Shown here one piece after another: positions 51,874 to 60,241 of a stretch of DNA of 64,000 nucleotides. The stretch lies in assembly GCA_944393005.1 (NCBI GenBank), contig CALXYO010000002.1, positions 186,001-250,000 of the forward strand. The letters run 5' to 3'. Position 1 is the stretch's first letter, and each line of letters opens with the position of its first letter. Both the position numbers and the translations under genes were made by a program. The notes beneath the pieces were generated by a model, which saw nothing but the letters and a program-made list of their open reading frames with translations, made no database searches and was not told the DNA's origin. This stretch comes from an uncultured Spirochaetales bacterium (GTDB lineage Bacteria; Spirochaetota; Spirochaetia; Sphaerochaetales; Sphaerochaetaceae).

Positions 51874-53217
51874 TCAGACAGCCGCTTTCAGATCCTTTGA
51901 GCGGAATATGCAGTAGCACGGAACCTCGAAAAGCAGCATGCATATCCAGCCTATCACACAGGCATAGCATATACCATGTATGCCGTAATACGGAACAAGA
52001 ATGAAAGTGAAGATCACACGGAGGGAAGCCTGTATGAATGTGCTTATGAGTGTGATTTTCATTTTTCCCACCCCGCGGAAGAAACCCTGCACTCCGTTTG
52101 TGAGCGCCGGGAAAATATAGAAAAAGGACATTATCGAAAGATAGGTCACACCTTCCTCAACAACCAGCGGGGATTTCTCAGGATCGATGAAAAGTGACAT
52201 TATGATGCCCTTAAGGGAATAAACAACCGCACACAGGATGATAAAATATATGACTTCGATCAGCATGCCTCTGGCAAAACCCGCATAGGCCCTCTTCCTG
52301 TCTCCGGCTCCCCTGTTCTGCGCAATGAAGGTAGTCATGGCATGGCTTATGTTCTGCTCCGGTGTATAGGCGAAGTCATCAATTCTGGTGACGGCATTGT
52401 ATGCGGCGATTACCGCCGTGCCCAGAGTATTGACGCATGACTGTATCAGGAGTTTTCCTATCGGCTGCACGGACTGCTGCAGTGCGGTGACCGTACCGTA
52501 TGACAGAGTGGTCCTGAGCAGGCTTCTGTCGATTTTCAGCTCATCAGTCCGCAGGCTCAGCAATGGAACCTTCCTGTAGATATATGCAAAACAGAGCAGT
52601 GAGGATGCGGCCTGTGCCACTGTCGTCGTGACAGCCGAACATGTAATGCCGAATCCCATGTAGCCGACAAAAAACAGATCAAGACCACAGTTGAGCACTG
52701 ATGATGCCATGAGGAACTTCAGAGGCGTCTTTGAATCCCCCACGCTCTTGAGTGCCTGCGAGAGCGCATTGTAAAAGTATGTGAACGGCACACCGATGAA
52801 AATGATTCTGAGGTATACTGCGGTGTCATGATGCAAGTCCGCTGGCACGTTGAGAAGCCGCAGCAGAGGATTTGTGAATGCTATTGCAAGCGCTGTGAGG
52901 ACAATGGAGAAAAGCGTGCCCGAGACCAGCAGTGTCGACAGTTCTCTCTTCAGTCTTGCCATATCTTTCGAGCCGAAGAAATTGCTCATGAGCACACCGG
53001 CTCCGATGCAGATACCTGAAATGCCGAATATCAGGATATTCATCACAGGAGATGCCATGCCGGTTGCGGCAAGCGCACCGGCCCCTATGAAATGCCCTGC
53101 GATCATGGAGTCCACCACGTTGTAGGCAAGTTGAAACAAATTTCCCAGGACAAGCGGTATCGTATAGCTCACCAGAGAGCGCACGATACTGCCCTTCGTC
53201 ATATCCATCACAGCCAT
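51874..53217 (-). CDS. MATE-family efflux transporter
   Basis: The 447-residue exporter has twelve predicted membrane segments and the MATE motifs PLVLGNLFQLAYNVVDSMIAG (about residue 22) and AAYNAVTRIDDFAYTPEQNISHAMTTFIAQNRGAG in the second half. The ATG at 53215-53217 is chosen because TAATAT ends 7 nt upstream; a longer frame from 53253 overlaps the promoter. Third MATE protein in this window, of the DinF/NorM-like group common in gut bacteria. Substrate unknown. Confidence 0.9.
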   Translation of the reverse strand: MAVMDMTKGSIVRSLVSYTIPLVLGNLFQLAYNVVDSMIAGHFIGAGALAATGMASPVMNILIFGISGICIGAGVLMSNFFGSKDMARLKRELSTLLVSGTLFSIVLTALAIAFTNPLLRLLNVPADLHHDTAVYLRIIFIGVPFTYFYNALSQALKSVGDSKTPLKFLMASSVLNCGLDLFFVGYMGFGITCSAVTTTVAQAASSLLCFAYIYRKVPLLSLRTDELKIDRSLLRTTLSYGTVTALQQSVQPIGKLLIQSCVNTLGTAVIAAYNAVTRIDDFAYTPEQNISHAMTTFIAQNRGAGDRKRAYAGFARGMLIEVIYFIILCAVVYSLKGIIMSLFIDPEKSPLVVEEGVTYLSIMSFFYIFPALTNGVQGFFRGVGKMKITLISTFIQASLRVIFTFILVPYYGIHGICYACVIGWICMLLFEVPCYCIFRSKDLKAAV

Positions 53218-53224
53218 GCTGATG

Positions 53225-53253
53225 ATATTACTACCCCTGCAGATGTTTAACAA
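53225..53253 (-). promoter_or_regulatory. Leaderless promoter of MATE gene
   Basis: Minus-strand TTGTTA (53248-53253), 17-nt spacer, TAATAT (53225-53230), then 7 nt to the ATG at 53217. Confidence 0.65.
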
Positions 53254-53417
53254 GATTCACAAAGGAATTGAAATGCACCCTGGATAATTTTGTAACACAG
53301 CCGACTGCGGCTTTTCTGGATTTATTCCCTCCAAAAAAAACAAATAAATTTTTCATACGATGAAAACAAAAAACTGAACCCCGGGCTAAAGTTCCGGTTT
53401 CAGCATTCACGTTCATC

Positions 53418-53444
53418 TTGACGCCCCCCCGTTTGTGTTAAAAT
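53418..53444 (+). promoter_or_regulatory. Outer-membrane protein promoter with a C7 tract in the spacer
   Basis: TTGACG (53418-53423) and TAAAAT (53439-53444) are only 15 nt apart, and seven C residues (53424-53430) fill the first half of the spacer. Gain of two C residues would bring the spacing to the optimal 17. Confidence 0.6.
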
Positions 53445-53510
53445 AGTGAGCTGTAAATACAAGTCTGACCACCATTTGGCGTGGAAGAAAAAAAAAAGAG
53501 GAGAAATTGT

Positions 53511-54206
53511 ATGAAGAAAATTGCACTTGCTCTCGTCGCACTTCTTATTGCGATGAGCCCTCTGGCCGCAGGCGAAAGCTGGATCGGCATTACTACCGGT
53601 CCTGCATTCGAGATCACTGCAGCAGACGAATTCAACAACGGAGACATGATCACTGATTTCAACTGGGATCTCAATATTGAAGGAGCCTATTACTTCGATG
53701 AAGCAGAGACTCTTGGCATCGGAGGAAAGCTTGGATTCGGGTTTAATTATGCGACTACATACAGAATCAAAATGCCAATATCAGCGAATTTCACCTACTT
53801 TTATGACAATCCGATAGCAGGTACAAAGATTGCCCCGGCAGTGACTTTCCAGTACAGGCTCGGCATTTCAGATGCACTTGACCTCCGTTTTGGCGCAGGT
53901 TTCCAGTATGTCTACACAATCGGAAACCCTGTCAGTATTTCACAGCAGATATCATTTAATCCGGATAGATTCTTTACCTTCTATCAGAACTATTCAATTC
54001 ATACACTTGAGCTCATTGCAAACGCTGATGCAGTGTACAGCTTCGGAAACATTCAGGTGTTCGGAGGAATTGATCTGGGCGTCTCTCTGATGAACTACGC
54101 ATCAGTCAGAACCGAATCCAACGGCCGCGTTGAAACAGCAGGAGACTCCCTTGACTGCTTCCAGATGTCCATCACTCCGAGAATCGGCGTTTCATACGCA
54201 TTCTGA
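53511..54206 (+). CDS. Outer-membrane beta-barrel protein
   Basis: The 231-residue protein has a signal peptide (MKKIALALVALLIAMSPLAAG) and alternating amphipathic strands with Gly and aromatic residues (LGIGGKLGFGFNYATTYRI, YSFGNIQVFGGIDLGVSL), ending in a terminal strand GVSYAF with a C-terminal Phe, the signal for barrel assembly. It is likely an eight- to ten-strand barrel on the cell surface. Specific family not recognised. The ATG at 53511 follows AGAGGAG. Its promoter contains a C tract that could make expression phase-variable. Confidence 0.88.
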   Translation: MKKIALALVALLIAMSPLAAGESWIGITTGPAFEITAADEFNNGDMITDFNWDLNIEGAYYFDEAETLGIGGKLGFGFNYATTYRIKMPISANFTYFYDNPIAGTKIAPAVTFQYRLGISDALDLRFGAGFQYVYTIGNPVSISQQISFNPDRFFTFYQNYSIHTLELIANADAVYSFGNIQVFGGIDLGVSLMNYASVRTESNGRVETAGDSLDCFQMSITPRIGVSYAF

Positions 54207-54231
54207 CAAGCGGGAGAATAACGGAAACCAC

Positions 54232-54264
54232 ATGCTGTCCAAGATGTTCCTGGACAGCATCTTT
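54232..54264 (+). terminator. Terminator after the outer-membrane protein gene
   Basis: Perfect 10-bp stem ATGCTGTCCA / TGGACAGCAT (54232-54260) with a 9-nt loop, followed by CTTT. Confidence 0.75.
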
Positions 54265-54488
54265 ATGCTTTCAGCCTAAAAAAACAGACTTGAAGAACTT
54301 GATGACGCTCAGCTGAAACAGATTATTACAGTCTCATTGATGCACTCTGCATTTTCCACATTAATCCGGATGGCATTTTGATATAATATCTTGTTTGTTG
54401 CATTGCACAGTGTGACGGTGCAGTCTTTCCATGTGATGAAAACATTTGCCGGGAAACAGAATATTCCAGACAATACACCCTCCTCATG

Positions 54489-54517
54489 TTGATTTCCCCT
54501 TTAACACTCAATAATAT
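54489..54517 (+). promoter_or_regulatory. Promoter of SLC13-type permease gene
   Basis: TTGATT (54489-54494), 17-nt spacer, TAATAT (54512-54517). The ATG at 54537 would have a leader of about 13 nt with no ribosome-binding site. Confidence 0.6.
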
Positions 54518-54536
54518 ATGCCATTGGGTCAGAATC

Positions 54537-55640
54537 ATGTTGAAATTCATCAAATCGGAAATGGTATTCGTAATAGCACTTGCAGCAGCAGTGCTGTCAT
54601 CATTTTTCAATCCTCCCTCACAAGAGTGGATCAGTGCGGTGGACTTCCGGACACTTGCACTTCTTTTCTGCCTCATGGGAGCATCTGAAGGATTCAAGAG
54701 CTCAGGGCTCTTCACATCCGTCGCCTCATCGCTTACAAGGAAAGCGGGAAACATAAGCCGTCTGTCGCTTTTCCTCGTCATGATAGTCTTCTTCTCATCA
54801 ATGCTTTTCACAAATGACGTCGCCCTGCTGATGTTCGTTCCATTCACGATGATGATCATGGACAAGGAAAAGAGGGACGAGAATTACATAATCAGGATTG
54901 TGATACTCGAAACAATCGCGGCGAATCTCGGCAGCATGACAACACCGGTGGGCAATCCTCAGAACATATTCATCTGTTCATATTTCTCCCTTGATGCGGG
55001 AACCTTCTTCGCGGCGATTTTCCCCTATTCCCTCATTTCCCTCATCATGGTGCTCATCATATGGCGCATCTTTCTCGCAGAAAGGGAAAAACTTGAAACG
55101 GAAAATGATGATGACACATCCGCTGACAGGAAAAAGACGCTGATGTTCTCCGTTTTTCTTGTTCTGGCACTGCTTTCGGTCTTCAGGGTGCTTGACTGGA
55201 AAATTCTCTTCATTGCAGAACTCGCAGTCCTCATCATCTTTGACAGGAAGACACTCCTGAAAATAGACTACATACTGCTTCTCACATTTGTCTGTTTCTT
55301 CATCTTCTCGGCGAACATAAGAAGCATAGACACGGTCGAAAGGCTGCTGACCTCTTTCATGGATAAAAGCGCCATCGCAACTTCGGCAATCGTCTCTCAG
55401 GTGATAAGCAACGTACCTGCGGCAATACTCCTCTCCCCTTTCACTGACAGTGCCGAAGGTGTTCTTGTCGGAACGGACATAGGCGGTCTCGGCACTCCGG
55501 TCGCTTCCCTTGCCTCGCTCATATCGATGAAGTTCTATTTCAAGAGGGAAAGAGGAAAGAAAGGAAAGTACATTATCCTCTTCCTCATTCTCAATTTCGC
55601 CCTTCTTGCCATTCTGGCAGCTTTCTCACTCGTGTTGTGA
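54537..55640 (+). CDS. SLC13/ArsB-NhaD superfamily permease
   Basis: The 367-residue membrane protein has about ten hydrophobic segments and the ion-transporter motifs FTNDVALLMFVPFTMMIM (about residue 95) and ANLGSMTTPVGNPQNIFI (about residue 122), with a second repeat VISNVPAAILLSPF and GLGTPVASLASLISMKFY. This layout is that of citrate- and anion-transporter relatives such as YbiR. Substrate unknown. The start at 54537 is the first ATG before the hydrophobic N-terminus; no ribosome-binding site is seen. It converges with avtA. Confidence 0.85.
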   Translation: MLKFIKSEMVFVIALAAAVLSSFFNPPSQEWISAVDFRTLALLFCLMGASEGFKSSGLFTSVASSLTRKAGNISRLSLFLVMIVFFSSMLFTNDVALLMFVPFTMMIMDKEKRDENYIIRIVILETIAANLGSMTTPVGNPQNIFICSYFSLDAGTFFAAIFPYSLISLIMVLIIWRIFLAEREKLETENDDDTSADRKKTLMFSVFLVLALLSVFRVLDWKILFIAELAVLIIFDRKTLLKIDYILLLTFVCFFIFSANIRSIDTVERLLTSFMDKSAIATSAIVSQVISNVPAAILLSPFTDSAEGVLVGTDIGGLGTPVASLASLISMKFYFKRERGKKGKYIILFLILNFALLAILAAFSLVL

Positions 55641-55687
55641 AAAAAACAATGCAGGGCAGAAACAGTCCCTGCATCATGCTCTTACAG

Positions 55688-56968
55688 TCAGGAATACTCT
55701 CTGTAACGGCGGCTTATTATCTCGATGCCTTCCCTCACCAGCTCATCATCTCCGCTGTAATTGAGACGCAGGCACTTGTCGTAATGGGGATGAGGATACG
55801 GCAGGCCTTTCTTCTGATCCTCACTGCCGAAGAAGAAATATTCAGAAGGTACGGTAATGACACCGTCCTTCATCAGTATTTCATAGAATTCAAGTGCGCT
55901 AACCTTGAGAGATGGAAGATATATCCAGCAGAAAATGGAACCTTCTATCCTGTGAAGATAATAATCTGTGCCCTCGAAGTATTTCCTTATATAGCCTTCA
56001 ATCTTCACGGCCTTGCCTTTATAGAAAGGCTGCACGACATTCTCTGCAAGCTGTACAAGCTCGCCGTCAGAGATCATGCGTTCGGCAAGCACAGGGCCGA
56101 ATGACCCGGTCGCAAGCGCGATGATCGCATTCATGTTGCCAACGGCCTTTATGATCTCCGGCCGTGCTATGATGATTCCCGTCCTGATCGAAGGAAGTCC
56201 TATTTTCGAAAGACTCATGGAAAGAACTATGTCCTCATTCCAGACAGGCTCGGCGTTGTCAGCAAAGATTATATCTGGGAAAGGCAGACCGTATGCGTTA
56301 TCGACAATGAGCGGAATGGAATGACTGCGTGCAAGCGCGGAGAGCGCGTTTATCTCACTGTCCGTGAGCACATTGCCGCTCGGATTGGTCGGACGGGTGA
56401 CCGCAATGGCACCGACTTCAGGATGGCTGTCAAGATATTTCCCCACAGCATCCACGTCAAGCAGATACTTGAATGTCCTGTCCTCATAATACTCGCATTT
56501 TGACGGGAGGGAAACGAATGTGTCATTCTCAATTCCCTGATCGGCATAGCCTATGTATTCCGGCATCAGCGGGAAAAGCAGTGTCTTCCTCACTCCGCCC
56601 GTCATTCCAGAGAAAAGATTGAAAAGATAGAACATTGCCATCTGGCTGCCGTTCGTGACGGCAACGTTGTCGCCGGTGATGTTCCATCCGTATTTTCTTC
56701 TGAAAAAGGATGCAACGGTATTTATGAAAGAAACCCTTCCATGCGGGGAATCGTAATGTGCGATGAAGTCTTCAAACCGCTCTCCGTCTTCCAGGAGGCT
56801 CTCCATCTCCCGTCTGTAGGCTTCCTCCACTTCCTTTACACGTGCGGGATTTCCGCCTCCCAGAGGACGGCTCTTTACATTGCCCGGCAGAGGCTTTGCG
56901 ATATCATCCATGAGCTGGAGGATACCTGAATGCGATGACAGCTTTGTTCCAAAATCAGAAAATTCCAT
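55688..56968 (-). CDS. avtA: Valine-pyruvate aminotransferase AvtA
   Basis: A PLP enzyme that exchanges amino groups between valine and pyruvate (and related keto acids). The 426-residue protein matches the AvtA group: start MEFSDFGTKLSSHSGILQLMDDI, GGGNPARV, VTNGSQMAMFYLFNLF, RPTNPSGNVLTDSE, and the PLP lysine in LSMSLSKIGLPSIRTG (about residue 248). The ATG stands 7 nt after a TATCAT box and no ribosome-binding site is present. An inverted repeat overlaps that box. Confidence 0.93.
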   Translation of the reverse strand: MEFSDFGTKLSSHSGILQLMDDIAKPLPGNVKSRPLGGGNPARVKEVEEAYRREMESLLEDGERFEDFIAHYDSPHGRVSFINTVASFFRRKYGWNITGDNVAVTNGSQMAMFYLFNLFSGMTGGVRKTLLFPLMPEYIGYADQGIENDTFVSLPSKCEYYEDRTFKYLLDVDAVGKYLDSHPEVGAIAVTRPTNPSGNVLTDSEINALSALARSHSIPLIVDNAYGLPFPDIIFADNAEPVWNEDIVLSMSLSKIGLPSIRTGIIIARPEIIKAVGNMNAIIALATGSFGPVLAERMISDGELVQLAENVVQPFYKGKAVKIEGYIRKYFEGTDYYLHRIEGSIFCWIYLPSLKVSALEFYEILMKDGVITVPSEYFFFGSEDQKKGLPYPHPHYDKCLRLNYSGDDELVREGIEIISRRYREYS

Positions 56969-56971
56969 AAC

Positions 56972-56986
56972 AGAGATGATATCTCT
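56972..56986 (-). promoter_or_regulatory. Inverted repeat over the avtA -10 box
   Basis: AGAGAT-N3-ATCTCT (56972-56986) covers TATCAT (minus strand, 56976-56981), which ends 7 nt before the avtA ATG. Possible repressor site; the -35 is weak. Confidence 0.45.
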
Positions 56987-57008
56987 TTATCCATACTTGG
57001 AAAAGAAG

Positions 57009-57920
57009 TCACAGCACGGCAATGAGGACAGGAATTATGACAAGTGACAGGATTATTGAAACTGTGCTGGCAAAGCCTTCCAGCGCCTGGTCTCCGTGAA
57101 GTTCCTGTACAAAAGCTCCCGCAGCGCTGCTTATCGGAGCGAATGCCGTGACAGCAACAGCCTTCCTTATCTCATACGGGAACGATGTGAAATTGAAGAA
57201 CCAGTACGCGATCACAACGGAAAGGATCAGACGCAGCACTGTCACGGTGGCAACTTCCCTCATGCTCTTCCGGTCGAACGTGAACTCGAACATGAGACCG
57301 ATCATGAACATCGCCAGGACTCCGTTTGCAGGACTTATCGCAGCGGCGAAGTCAAAGACAACAGATGGCAGCTTTATCCCGATAACGGCGAAAATCATCA
57401 TGATCACATATATTGTGAATGAAGGTTTTGTGAAAACAACGAGCAGGCTTCTCACAATACCTTTTCCTCCCCTTTTCCCGTCAACGGCGATCTGAGTGAA
57501 TACAAGATTGCCTCCCACGCACATGACTGCGTTTCCCATGTCGAACAGACAGGTTGCGACAGTGCCTGCCGCACCGAGGAAGCCAGAAACGAAAGGAAGC
57601 GTGAAATTCCCTATGTTGTATGCCCCCATGTTGAGCATGTAGAAAATCCTCTCATTCCTGTTTTTGCCAAGCGAGATGAGATAGCCAAGAATGAACATGA
57701 ACACGGTGGATAAAAATCCCGCAGCCGTCAGTAGCAGCATCGAGAGATCGAACACGTATGTCCTGAACGACACAAGAATTGCCGCAGGAAGGGTTATGTT
57801 CATTATCACACGTCCAAGCGACTCGGCATCTTCCTTTCTCAGCACTCCGGCCTTCTTCAGGGCATAGGCCAGTGCAACCATGCCGAAAAAGAACAGCGCA
57901 CGCAGCAGCACATCCAGCAT
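57009..57920 (-). CDS. AEC-family (auxin efflux carrier type) permease
   Basis: The 303-residue membrane protein has about ten hydrophobic segments with the two AEC halves (LGRVIMNITLPAAILVSF at about residue 35; LRLILSVVIAYWFFNF and AVTAFAPISSAAGAFVQEL in the second). Bacterial members carry malate, lactate or other small acids. The start follows GGAGAGATAGGAG. It is 40 nt upstream of avtA on the same strand, but avtA seems to have its own promoter. Substrate unknown. Confidence 0.9.
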   Translation of the reverse strand: MLDVLLRALFFFGMVALAYALKKAGVLRKEDAESLGRVIMNITLPAAILVSFRTYVFDLSMLLLTAAGFLSTVFMFILGYLISLGKNRNERIFYMLNMGAYNIGNFTLPFVSGFLGAAGTVATCLFDMGNAVMCVGGNLVFTQIAVDGKRGGKGIVRSLLVVFTKPSFTIYVIMMIFAVIGIKLPSVVFDFAAAISPANGVLAMFMIGLMFEFTFDRKSMREVATVTVLRLILSVVIAYWFFNFTSFPYEIRKAVAVTAFAPISSAAGAFVQELHGDQALEGFASTVSIILSLVIIPVLIAVL

Positions 57921-58102
57921 CTCCTATCTCTCCTTTCCACGTGAAGGTCTTTTTGCAAAAGCCACCTTCACGACTTGGAATGATAGCTGAAAAAGAGAGG
58001 AAAATGCCATAGAAAATACAGCGTAAAATACGTCGATGATGGTTTTTCTTCCGCTTTTTCATGGTTCCCTTGATCATCCTGAACTTTTCTGATATTTTTT
58101 TA

Positions 58103-58132
58103 TTGACAGGTTTACATTTTCTGTCAAATTGT
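58103..58132 (+). promoter_or_regulatory. Promoter/operator of the fatty-acid synthesis operon
   Basis: TTGACAGGTTTACA, five nt, then TGTCAAATTGT (58103-58132). The inverted repeat TTGACA-N13-TGTCAA and flanks match the element before the acyl-CoA synthetase gene (2404-2436) at 24 of 30 positions. TTGACA or TTTACA may serve as -35. The first gene follows an AAGGAG site. Confidence 0.7.
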
Positions 58133-58154
58133 AATTATAAGGAGTCTTACTATC

Positions 58155-58388
58155 ATGACCGAACAGGAAATTTTCAATGCAATCTCAGAAATCGTTGCTG
58201 ACAGAACCGACACAGCTGCAGAAGATGTGAAGATGGAAAGCACATTCAAGGACCTGGGAATCGATTCACTTGACACAGTTGAAGTGCTCATGGAACTTGA
58301 GGACAAGCTTGACACCACAATCGAACTTGACAAGAAGATCGAGACAGTGAAGGACCTTGTGGACTTCATCATGTCAAAGGAGAACTGA
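58155..58388 (+). CDS. acpP: Acyl carrier protein
   Basis: Carries growing acyl chains on a phosphopantetheine arm. The 77-residue, acidic protein has the attachment serine at position 38 in GIDSLDTVE and the usual four-helix layout. It is the first gene of the operon; the start follows AAGGAG. Unlike many such clusters there is no fabH gene in front of it. Confidence 0.95.
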   Translation: MTEQEIFNAISEIVADRTDTAAEDVKMESTFKDLGIDSLDTVEVLMELEDKLDTTIELDKKIETVKDLVDFIMSKEN

Positions 58389-58391
58389 GGG

Positions 58392-59336
58392 ATGATCAGA
58401 ACCCCGGTTACAGACCTCCTGGGCATAAAGTATCCGCTGTTCCAGGGCGGCATGGCATGGATTGCTGACGGAAAGCTTGCCGCCGCAGTCTCATCTGCGG
58501 GAGGACTCGGAATAATCGCGGCTGGAAATGCTCCATCTTCCTATGTGAAGGAACAGATCGGCATCGCGAAAGCCCTGACGGACAAGCCATTCGGCGTAAA
58601 CATAATGCTCATGAGCCCGTATGCTGATGAGATCGCCTCTCTCGTATGCGAGGAAGGTGTTGCAGTAGTCACGACGGGTGCAGGCAATCCTTCAAAATAC
58701 ATGGATGCCTGGAAAGCTTGCGGCATCAAGGTCATTCCGGTTGTCGCATCAGTTGCGATGGCAAAGCTCATGACTAGACTCGGCGCATCGGCCCTCATTG
58801 CGGAAGGCGGAGAAAGCGGCGGGCATGTCGGAGAGCTTACCACCATGGTCCTCACTCCTCTCATCACGGCGGCAACACATCTGCCTGTGCTTGCGGCAGG
58901 CGGTATCGCAACAGGATGCCAGGCTGCAGCCGCATTCATGCTCGGCGCTCAGGGAATCCAGATGGGAACACGTTTCCTGTCAGCTGAGGAGTGCACGATC
59001 TCCCAGACCTACCGGGAGAAAATCCTCAAGGCAGGTGACCTGTGCACGATGGTGACCGGAAAGAGACTCGGACATCCCGTAAGGTCCCTGCGCACCACCT
59101 TCGCACGTGAATATGCAAAAGCGGAATTCGGCGGCATGGATGATGAGGAGCTTGAGAAGCTTGGAACAGGAGCGCTCAGGAAAGCCGTTGTTGACGGAGA
59201 CCCCACGGGAGGCTGCTATCTGGCAGGACAGGTTGCGGCTTATGTGAACAGAATAGAAAGCGCAAAGGATATCATTGAAGACGTGATGAGCGGCGCTGAA
59301 GAATGTCTCAGAGGAGCCTCAAAGTGGATAATCTAG
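58392..59336 (+). CDS. fabK: Enoyl-ACP reductase II FabK (FMN)
   Basis: Reduces the enoyl-ACP double bond in the last step of each elongation cycle. The 314-residue flavoprotein starts RTPVTDLLGIKYPLFQGGMAWI and has GGLGIIAAGN, AEGGESGGHVG and AAGGIATGCQAAAAFMLGAQG, the nitronate-monooxygenase-like FMN fold of FabK. FabK replaces FabI here, a trait that normally brings triclosan tolerance. It starts 3 nt after acpP. Confidence 0.95.
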   Translation: MIRTPVTDLLGIKYPLFQGGMAWIADGKLAAAVSSAGGLGIIAAGNAPSSYVKEQIGIAKALTDKPFGVNIMLMSPYADEIASLVCEEGVAVVTTGAGNPSKYMDAWKACGIKVIPVVASVAMAKLMTRLGASALIAEGGESGGHVGELTTMVLTPLITAATHLPVLAAGGIATGCQAAAAFMLGAQGIQMGTRFLSAEECTISQTYREKILKAGDLCTMVTGKRLGHPVRSLRTTFAREYAKAEFGGMDDEELEKLGTGALRKAVVDGDPTGGCYLAGQVAAYVNRIESAKDIIEDVMSGAEECLRGASKWII

Positions 59337-60241
59337 CTTTTGTATTCTCAGGTCAGGGAGCTCAGTACCCCGGCATGGGGAAAGACATCTATGATGCATT
59401 TCCTGCAGCAGGAAAAGTCCTTGATGATCTTGACAAACGCAGGTCAGGACTGAAGGAGCTTATCTTCTCTTCAAGCGAGGAGACTCTCATGCAGACTGCA
59501 AACACACAGTGTGCGATGTATGCGCTCGAGGCAATGATCACTGCGGTGCTTGAGGAGGAAGGCATAAAACCCTCATGCACGGCCGGTTTCTCGCTCGGTG
59601 AGCTCACAGCACTTGCAGCTGCAGGTGTCTACAGCATGGAGGACGGATTCGGAATAACCCGGATCAGGGCGGCTCTGATGCAGGAAGCGACTGAAAAAAC
59701 CGATGCGGTGATGGATGCTGTCCTGAAACTTCAGGATGCGACAGTTGAGAAACTTGCGGCACAGTACCGCAGCATCTATCCGGTGAACTACAATTCCCCG
59801 GGACAGGTGGTTGTCGCCGCTGCGAGGAATGAAGTCGAAGCTTTTGAGGAAAGCGTGAAAGCTTCGGGAGGAAGGACGATGAGACTCCACGTCTCAGGCG
59901 GCTTCCACTCCCCGTTCATGAGCACAGCAGCGGACCGTTTCCTTGAGCAGCTTGGCGCATTCAGCTTCTCAGCCCCGTCAATCCCTGTATGGTCAAACGT
60001 GAGCGGCAGGAAGTATGAAGGAAACATCAAGTCAGCCCTCGCCCTTCAGATCAAGAGTCCTGTACGCTGGGTGGATATCGTGGAGGACATGATCAGATGC
60101 GGCGTGACATGTTTCATTGAAATCGGTCCGGGCTCCACACTCACGGGTCTCATCAGGAGAATCAGCAGAAATGTGAAGACATACAATGCTGGAACGGTGG
60201 AAGGTGTGAACAGAATCCTAGAGGAGGTCAGAAATGTTTGA
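59324..60241 (+). CDS. fabD: Malonyl-CoA:ACP transacylase FabD
   Basis: Loads malonate on ACP. The 305-residue enzyme has VFSGQGAQYPGMG, the nucleophile serine in GFSLGEL (about residue 90), the HVSGGFHSPFM histidine and the IEIGPGSTLTGL end motif. The start is the GTG at 59324, 7 nt after GAGGAG and inside the end of fabK (13-nt overlap); the ATG at 59303 has no such site. Confidence 0.93.
   Translation: MDNLAFVFSGQGAQYPGMGKDIYDAFPAAGKVLDDLDKRRSGLKELIFSSSEETLMQTANTQCAMYALEAMITAVLEEEGIKPSCTAGFSLGELTALAAAGVYSMEDGFGITRIRAALMQEATEKTDAVMDAVLKLQDATVEKLAAQYRSIYPVNYNSPGQVVVAAARNEVEAFEESVKASGGRTMRLHVSGGFHSPFMSTAADRFLEQLGAFSFSAPSIPVWSNVSGRKYEGNIKSALALQIKSPVRWVDIVEDMIRCGVTCFIEIGPGSTLTGLIRRISRNVKTYNAGTVEGVNRILEEVRNV

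Larger units (their letters stand above)
54207..54536. other. Intergenic region after the outer-membrane protein gene
   Basis: About 330 nt. It holds the terminator at 54232-54264, a plus-strand frame of about 31 codons (RLEELDDAQLKQIIT, from about 54285) with no start site that may be a decayed gene end, an isolated TATAAT at about 54381, and the promoter at 54489-54517. No complete gene is supported. Confidence 0.5.
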
